Of a stretch of 64,000 bases of DNA, positions 56,458 to 64,000 are shown in pieces (the first letter of the stretch is position 1; each line of letters starts with the position of its first letter). Where the stretch lies: assembly GCA_947179155.2 (NCBI GenBank), contig OX359273.1, positions 44,893,523 through 44,957,522 of the forward strand, written 5' to 3'. A program made the translations under genes and the position numbers. Origin of the DNA: Hedera helix. Taxonomy: Eukaryota > Streptophyta > Magnoliopsida > Apiales > Araliaceae. The notes under the pieces were generated by a model. The model searched no databases and was not told the DNA's origin. It saw only the letters and a list, made by a program, of their open reading frames with translations.

Positions 56458-56643
56458 ACTAAACTGTGGTCACAAAATAAATGTTAGTTCAAATAAACTG
56501 ACTCATCACTTCATGTCCCTATATTCAAATCAACTCATTAGATAATAAAATCTAATTTAGGTAAGACACACTAGTGACTGATTCTATTCGTCTCTCCCCT
56601 CCTAGTTCTAACCCCATATCTCCATTAAAGACCATATCCCTAA

Positions 56644-56655
56644 GCTCTGATGCCA
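56644..56655 (-). other. primer binding site
   Basis: On the minus strand TGGCATCAGAGC, two bases after the 5' LTR end. It has one mismatch (C for T at position four) to the usual initiator-tRNA-Met PBS. Confidence 0.8.
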
Positions 56656-56657
56656 AC

Positions 56658-59600
56658 TGTGACGCCCCCAAATCTAGGCCCACACAGCCCAAACTTGAGT
56701 CGTCAAAAGACTACAACAAAATTATTACAATGAAATACAATGTACAACAATACAGTGGATAATACAACACAACTAAGTCTTCATTATTATTGCCACACTA
56801 TTTTATAACACGTGAAGACTATGATAGCTATCCCCGCACTCTCACTCCATTCCCCGGCTAGACCCCGTTACGTTCTCATCTCTTGTTGAAAAACAATGAA
56901 ACGAAAAGAAAGGGTGAGCTCAAATAGCCCAGTAAGAAATATCATGACTAAGATAATGACGAATAATTTATCATTAGCCTTCAACAGTTGAGTTCTTGAT
57001 AGAATACAATAGACTACAAGGTTTATATCAAAAACTGCAGTTAAATTCTTAAACAACGTTCAGATCAATAATAGCAGCGGAATGAGCAATCTATTAGAAG
57101 AATAATGCAGACTATAATGTCCACTCGCTTCTCTTTTTAGTAAAAATATCATCAACTTTTATCATCTGAAATACCATTAGTCAAGATAATACAACTTCAC
57201 AGTTCCTGGTCATAATCATGCAGATCAACAGTTCGTCTTTGCACTACGGGCCAAAGACATTCAATATAACACCAACGGTCATGATTATACCAGATTCAGC
57301 CTTTGGTCATAATCATACCAACCAACAGTTCATCTTTGCACTACGGACCAAAGAGAACATTCACCACGTGTCATAAAAGACACCGAACAGATGTATCGCC
57401 TTTAACCTAGTATATCGCCTTTAACCTATCATCTGTTCAACAATTATATCACATCTGTGCCCCCGGCCACAGATATTCACAACAGCTTGATTCTTGATGA
57501 TTAATACAAATAACAGTGATACAAATGATGAACAGAAGAACAGGATAAACAATAAGTATCGGAAGTTTACTTTGTGCAGATTCAAATAATGTCCAAATTG
57601 CCAACATGATGTGGAGTGAAATTTAAAAATGATATTCAAGATCCACAGTTCAGAATAACGATTACAGTTCAATAGAAATGTTCAGAAAATAGGAAGGTTC
57701 AGTTGAACTAATGAAATTCAACTATTATAGAACATATAATATTTTCAGGAATTATAGAAGCAATAGTTCCATAATAAGTTTCGATTTAGGTGTATGGAAG
57801 AAAATAATATCCCTTACCGTAGCAGGTTTGATTAACAAAAGGTGAAGGGAATTAATATCCCTTACCATAGTAAGTTTGAATAATGGAAGATGAAAAAGAT
57901 GGTATCCCTTATGAGTATAAAGGAAAATGATATCACTTACGAATATGGAATAAAAGTGTCATGTGATAATTCGTGTAGACAAATTATTTCCACACGAGAC
58001 AAATAAAAAGGGTTATTCACCAACAGGCGATAATCCGCACCGTAAGGTTATTCCCATCAATTTGAATACGAATAGTTATTCACCAAACAGGCGTAATCCG
58101 CACCGTAAGGTTATTCCCACAATTTAATAGAATTTGAACACGAAGAGTTATTCACCAAACAGGCGATAATCCGTACCGTAAGGTTATTCTCAAAGATTAA
58201 TAAGGAATGAATACAAAAGGTTATTCACCAACAGGCGGTAAACCGCGCCGTAAGGTTATTCCCACAATTTAATACATGGAAATAAATGGTACAAGAAAGA
58301 AACGATATTATTTTCGAGAATCAAAGAATGATAATCCCTTCAAGTAAGAAAGAAAATAATATCCATTTATGATGATGAAAAGAGTGATACCCCTTACCTT
58401 AACACGTGACTGGATATTGATTTAAATGAGATTGATCAACCTATATATTTTTAATATAATTAGTAATTACCACATATAAATTTCAAGGTGTACGATAACT
58501 CGTATATTATGAACTATCAAAATTATATATATTTAACATAATTTTTGTAGTATAATATAACAACTTTAAAATAGTTTTTAAAATAATATTCCAAAATAAA
58601 TCTTCCAAATGAAGCTTTTAAAAATGAATCTTCTCAAAGAAGAGTCTTCTAAAGGAAGATTTGTGAATACCGTGAAAAATAGAAATTTATGAAATTACTA
58701 CTCTTTAATAAAAGACTTACTTGAAAATTTTCTGCACTCCTTTTGGCTTTCAAACTCTCAAAATAACCTTACTATTCTCAGAGAAAACTCATAAAATTCT
58801 TATAGAAAAATTTTATGTTTTAGGTGTGATTTTTCTATTCAGCTGAACAATCTATTTATAGGAGAAAATAAGTTACTATGCATGGTAGGTGAACAGAAAA
58901 AATTCAGCAGAGGCTGCTGCGCAGCCTCCACCAACTCTTCAGCAAATTCTCACATTTCTCACATTTCATGTGGGCCCCACAATGGGTCCCACATGTTTCT
59001 TACTATTCACGTACTATTCACGTCACTATTCACGTTACTATTTCAAATAGTAAAATTAATTATTTTATTTTTTATTTATTTATTTATTTATTCTTCCTGT
59101 GAGTCCAACATATAAAATAATGTTACCACAATAATGTAAGAAACACGTTACATATTTTTATTAATTTAATATTATAAATTATAGTGTATTTGCTACTGTG
59201 ACATTTATTAGATTCAATAATTTTAAACTACAGTGCACCAACAATTATTGACTCGCTGATATGAAATACAGTGTAATGACAATTATTGAATCAATAATGC
59301 AAAATACTGTGTAGCAACAATAATTGAATTGATAATATAAAATATTATGCAGTGACAATTATTGATGAAATGATGCGTAACAATTACGGTATCAATTATC
59401 AGACCAATAATATGAGACACTGTGCAATACCGTGTGCTACTGTAGAGTACCGTGTGCTATAGAAAATACCATAAATTACCGTATGCTACTATTCTTTTAT
59501 CACCGGTATTTTAACAGTTAACATCGTTGACTATTTTTATTTAAAAAGGTTACTTCTGTCGTTTTCTATATCCGACAAATATTCCGTTGTGGGGTCCACA

Positions 59601-59809
59601 AATAATTTGTTATTTCGGCGCCGTCGTACGGCCCGAATATTCCCCGACAAAACGAATATTCCCCGACAAAAAGAATATTGTCCGACAAAATAAAATTTGC
59701 ACATAACATCCTTAACTTTCAATTTTGTCAATTTAACCATTTACTGTTTCAGGAAAAATATATATGAAGAAAAATTAAATTTTGTATTTCATAAATTCGG
59801 GGTCTTACA
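56658..59809 (-). repeat. 5' LTR of the complete Tekay element
   Basis: 3152 bp, same length as the 3' LTR. Differences seen include those near 56731, 56883, 57412, 58174 and 58466. The four-unit array is at 58010-58268. Confidence 0.95.
58853..58860 (-). promoter_or_regulatory. TATA box in the complete Tekay 5' LTR
   Basis: On the minus strand TATAAATA in CCTATAAATAGATTG. It is the likely promoter of the intact Gag-Pol. Confidence 0.6.
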
Positions 59810-59814
59810 TGACT

Positions 59815-62800
59815 TGGTCAATGCCTGGTCCGGCTCGACCCGATCTAAAGGCCACAAACATACCACATTTTTTTTGGCTCAGATCCGGTCTGTCAACAAG
59901 CCCAGCCTGAGGGCTGGCCTAGTTCACCCAAAGCCCGGCCCGACGTGTTAATTTTTTTTTTTGCTACTTTAATTTTTTTACTGTAGACAAAAATTTTCTC
60001 TTTGTAACAACTTATTCAATAAATCAAATAAAATTGGCGTCTTTCAATACGTTTATTTATACATGTTTGTTTATATACGAATAAATAAATCTATGAAAAC
60101 ACATTAGATAGTATAATATATAAGAATTTTTCTTCCTAGTTAGTAACCTATACTTTTTGCAGACCTTTCATTGGAACTTCATTTTAATAAATACTAGGCG
60201 TAAAAACTATTTTGTAAAATAATAATAATAATAATAATAGTTTTATATAAAAAATTTATTTTTAATAATGATAGTATAAAATAAGACAATATCTTTAAAA
60301 TCGTACAATATTTTAATTAATTATTATAATTTGTAAGTAGAACTGACAATTTTGGCCCAGGCCCGCCGGCCAGGCCGTCAAAAAGCGAGCTTTGGGCCTT
60401 CAAAATGTAGCCTAAAAAAAGTTTGGCCATTTTTTGCCCGCCATACATGCTATTTTTTTATTTTTTATTATTATTGCTTGACATTGTTGACAAAAAAAAA
60501 ATGTTAACCTAAAAAATGAAAAAAATATAGAATTATGAATAATATAAGAATAAATTTTAACATGTAATCTTAAATAATAATACAAAAAATATTATGAATA
60601 AGATATATATCACCTTTAGTCTTCTTTCTTTTATTCTTTTACTCTTTTATCTTTAATAATTAATATTATATACATTTATCAATTAATTAATCACAAGATT
60701 AGTTATATTTTAATGTATAAAAGTACAAAATATCTATAAAATTATTAATTATTTTATTTACTAATAATATTAAAAGATTATGTAGAAATTATGTGTCATA
60801 ATTGTAAATAATTAGTGTTAGTATTTATTTCAAATTATAAGTTATAACAAAATATTATAAAAAAATAAAATAAAATTTATTCAAATGGCCCGCAGGTCCG
60901 GCCGACCCGGGCTGGCCACGGGCTTAACTTTTTTAGCCCGCAAAAAATTGGGTCGTTTTAGGCTCGGCCCGTTTGCCTGATGTACTTGTAAGTTGTAATA
61001 CATTATTTTTAATTAATACATCAATTAAGTTTAAATTTTTAATTAGTATTTTTATAATATTTAAAATTATTAAAAAAAAATTGAATGAACCGGATCAAAC
61101 TGACCTGACCTAATGCTTGGCCTACAAGTCCCCTTTTTAAGCGTTAAGTTCGGTCTGACCTGATTTGTAGGCTAAAAATCAATAACTTATCTTGACCTGA
61201 TCAACAATCAAAGTCTGACAAATCTAAAATCAAACGAGGCTGACCTATTGTAAATGAGTAACCTTATGTATCCAATGAATCCACAGCTTTTTTTTAAAAA
61301 CTTTTGGAACATCCTAACCTCCTAAAATTTTTCATCTTTTGACCACACTACAGTCGAGGGAGGGACCAGAGCACGGAAAGTAAATAAAAGGCACATAAGC
61401 AGCATACAGTATGGTAATGGTAATAGTATGGGCCTGCCTGTAGTACAATTATTTTTTTGCTTTTAACCCAATGGACCATTTCATAGTTGCAGTCTCAATT
61501 CTTTTACATCTTAAAGTGTTTCAAAATAAGTGAATTTATTTATAATTTGTTAATACAACAAAATTAATGGACAATTTTTTTAAAAGTAAAACTATTATAT
61601 TTAGATAAAACATGACAAAAAAAAATATTGAAAACAATTTTGAGTATTTTTCCTTTTGAAAACCAATTTCCAAAACTGCTAGTGAATAGGAGAAGAAGCT
61701 TCAATTGTATATTATTGCATAGTCCCTTTGTGATGTCATAGTTTGTCTGGACAAATTCAATTGTACTATTGCATGTAAATCAATCTACAATGACCGCTAA
61801 CGACATTTATTGACTGTTTCGTAGCAAAAATTAAATAATAATAATAATAATAATTATCAGGTGAAAAAAATATATTTCAAAAGAATTGGAAAAAAATGAA
61901 AGATGGGAGACTTATTAAAGGAGAGAAAGGAATGCCCTTTTCTTTTCTTTCCTTTTCATTTTTCAGTCACCTAAGTAGATAAAATATCCAAAATATCCTA
62001 TGGTTGCTATCATCAATCATTATTTGAACTCACTAAATCTGCTTGGTCCTTCTACTTGTAAAATAAAGTAGAAACAAAAAAAAATAGAGTTTCTAATATT
62101 TCATCTATTTTATATTATTTGATTATTATTAATTTTTAAAATTAATTTAATAAAATTTTAAATTCTAATAAAAAAAATAATTTTAATTAATATAATAATA
62201 AATATTATAAATTATTTAAAAAATATTATAAATTATTTTATAATTTTTAATAAATTAAATTTTAAAAATATAATTTAATGCGGAGGGAGCTTTTTTTTGC
62301 CTCTCTCCTCGTTCAATTGTGGAGGTGGGCTTTTGCTCGTGTTATTGGAAACAAATCACCAGCTCCCTCTCTCCATCTCTTCTAAAGAAAGAAAAAGTAC
62401 ATGACTAGTTGACTACGACCTTTTTAGTCAACACTTTTAGGATCCAATTTAAATGTGGACCCTCATTCGCTGCATGGTCGCCACCTATCCATACTGAATA
62501 ATCCGCCAATCAAAGACTTACTGATACTATAATTTCGGTCTCGTAATGGCAAAATGGACTTGTCGCTGCTAGCCTATGTATACTAATTATGTATTAATAA
62601 CTATATATATAAATAGAAAGAAAATAATACCCCTCCATTTCAAATTATTCTTTTTTTTTTTCTGATTTTACTTGTGTTATTTGATTTTCTATGATTAAAT
62701 TAATTAATTTTAAAATTAATAATTAAATAAATATATTAAAAATTTTGAATTCAAATAAATTAACTTTGATAATATGTTCGATATAATTTTGTATTATAAT

Positions 62801-63151
62801 AATTTTGTATGTATATGTAATAAATTTTTATTAAAAATTATTTCTAAATATAGTCAATTTAATCATAAAAAGTCAAGCGTTAATGACAAAACTGTTCCCT
62901 CAAGCATACGCCGAAATTAATTTGCACCCTTAAGTATTGTTATCGTTAATTGTTACTCCAATGTTAAGTCCGATTATGCAATAATTAATCTTGAAGATGA
63001 TTGAATAGATTAATTAGTTTTTTGAAAAATCTTGGTCTTTAAAAATTAACACTATTTTCATAAATGATTTTGTCAAAAATATTTATTTAAATGTTTTAGT
63101 CAATCAAAGTAAAGATATAGGGATAGGGAGATATCAAAATAAAGAACACGG
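59815..63151. other. GGCC-rich dispersed repeats and AT-rich DNA, no gene
   Basis: 59815-59950 continues the GGCC-rich repeat split by the Tekay insertion (CCTGGTCCGGCTCGACCCG). 60350-60420 and 60890-60970 contain GGCCCAGGCCCGCCGG and, inverted, CGGGCCGAGCC, so 60340-60985 may be a small hAT-like element with poor ends. 60989-61240 resembles 46937-47235 in the hAT element (shared TTGTAAGTTGTAA, TTTTTATAATATTTAAAA and GAATGAACCGGAT). The rest is AT-rich; a Stowaway-like GGAGGGAGC lies near 62282. No gene was recognised. Confidence 0.5.
60989..61240 (+). repeat. dispersed repeat shared with the hAT element interior
   Basis: Matches about 46937-47235 with many substitutions, including the junction of an AT-rich block with GAATGAACCGGAT and then pyrimidine/purine-alternating CCTGACC/TGGCC text. 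It is either a second, truncated copy of the same transposon family or an independent element nested in both places. Confidence 0.6.
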
Positions 63152-63727
63152 TAGGGGTGCACAAGAAATCGAATAAAAATAAAAAATCGACCAAACCAGA
63201 CCAAACCAAACCAAACCGTTAAAAATTCAAACCAAAAATCACAAAACTAAAAAATCGAACATTGTAAAATTGAAAAACCGAGACTAGTCGGCCAATTTCG
63301 ATTTGGATTCTCAAAAAATCGAAATCGACCGAACTAATAGAACAATTTAAAATTATAATATAATTTATATACTTTTATAATAAATATTTATTTTAGTTAT
63401 AAAACTTAAGAATTAATAAATTTAATTTAATTATGACAATTAGTTACACAATTACATGACATGTATAATGATATATACACTTGATTTTATTTTAAATTAA
63501 ATTTGAATACAATATTTTAAACTTAACCACGTATGTTTAACTTTTAATAACTAACTCTTCTCTTATGCTTAAGTTTTAATAACCGACTAAGCCGATTAAA
63601 CCGATAACCGAATAAACTGATAACCGAGTAAATGTTTTTGGATGATTTTGGTTTTTTATTTTTTATAACCAACTTAAATGGTTTTGTTATTTTTTTTATC
63701 GACTAAACCGACTATTGTGCACCCCTA
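63152..63727. mobile_element. hAT-type MITE
   Basis: 576 bp with near-perfect TIRs: TAGGGGTGCACAA on the left and TTGTGCACCCCTA on the right. Flanks GAACACGG and GAACACAA are an 8-bp target duplication with two mismatches. The interior has ACCAAACCAAACC-type and AACCGATAACCGA-type repeats and is partly self-complementary. No coding capacity. Confidence 0.75.
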
Positions 63728-64000
63728 GAACACAATGATACATCACTTGGTTGGGTTCATAGCATCAATTTTGACTAAAAAATTTCCTTAATCGCATTCA
63801 GCTGATAATGGGAATGGGTTAATGAATTTCATATTTATATTCATATAGGTAGATTATAATACATATTATTCATGTGCTAGTATGTTTAAATTATATTAAA
63901 AAAGTGAAATGTAGTCAAATCCTCAAACCACGCCTAATACCTTGACACATCACATTTATGGTGATAAATTGGTCAGAGATGAAAAATAGGAACAACATTA
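63728..64000. other. AT-rich DNA to the window end
   Basis: No gene or element end recognised in the last 270 bases. Confidence 0.4.

Larger units (their letters stand above)
48679..59809 (-). mobile_element. complete Tekay (Del) chromovirus LTR retrotransposon
   Basis: 11,131 bp flanked by the 5-bp duplication TGACT (48674-48678 and 59810-59814). In minus-strand order: 5' LTR 59809-56658, PBS 56655-56644, Gag-Pol 56457-51826, PPT about 51845-51831, 3' LTR 51830-48679. Both LTRs are 3152 bp with no length difference and roughly 14-15 substitutions seen by eye, so this insertion is young but older than the nested one at 8032-17754. All domains needed for transposition are present and the single ORF is open, so it may be autonomous. 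Confidence 0.97.

Noticed and set aside
1..64000. tRNA, rRNA or small-RNA genes
   Set aside because: No cloverleaf, Pol III box pair or rRNA stretch was recognised by eye. The TGGTATCAGAGC-type sites are retroelement primer binding sites.

Overview
This window is nuclear DNA from a flowering plant, most likely a eudicot. The evidence is plant-type AP2/ERF transcription factors, a spliced plant GH5 glycosidase gene with GT-AG introns, Tat and Tekay lineages of Ty3/gypsy LTR retrotransposons, hAT- and Harbinger-type non-autonomous DNA elements, and very AT-rich intergenic DNA. The species cannot be fixed from the sequence alone. There are few host genes, and about half of the window is transposable element sequence.

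Layout. 1-4.15 kb: AT-rich DNA and an ERF group IX-like gene on the minus strand (2490-3164). 4.15-24.8 kb: a Tat-lineage Ty3/gypsy element (4599-24315) flanked by two copies of one 445-bp host segment. Its pol gene is split by a second, much younger element, a non-autonomous Tekay (Del) chromovirus (8032-17754, TSD AGAAC). The Tat element also carries a spliced antisense gene (20585-22825), a 39-bp palindromic tandem array and a hairpin with an internal polypurine tract. 24.8-31.8 kb: a fold-back repeat, unannotated DNA, and a second ERF gene (29886-30563, minus strand). 31.8-37.3 kb: a probable solo LTR and a 660-bp AAT compound microsatellite. 37.3-44.3 kb: a GH5 glycosyl hydrolase cluster with a decayed copy, a Harbinger-type element packed with a C-rich minisatellite, a nearly complete three-coding-exon gene with an early in-frame TGA, and a small fragment. 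45.9-48.3 kb: a non-autonomous hAT element with a perfect 8-bp TSD. 48.7-59.8 kb: a complete Tekay element on the minus strand with an open 1543-residue Gag-Pol, 3152-bp LTRs and TSD TGACT. 59.8-64 kb: GGCC-rich dispersed repeats and a hAT MITE.

How the parts relate. The two ERF genes look like a local duplicate pair pushed apart by the nested retrotransposons. The GH5 copies are a decaying tandem family. The two Tekay elements belong to one family: the 48.7-59.8 kb copy keeps all coding domains, while the nested copy lost most of Gag and RT, gained about 510 bp of unrelated sequence that stays in frame, and still has almost identical LTRs. It was therefore probably mobilised in trans very recently.

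The strongest candidates for something undescribed are (1) the chimeric first ORF of the young non-autonomous Tekay, (2) the 445-bp duplication with a truncated 3' LTR around the Tat element, beside a fold-back, and (3) the C-rich minisatellite inside a Harbinger-type element. All comparisons were made by eye.
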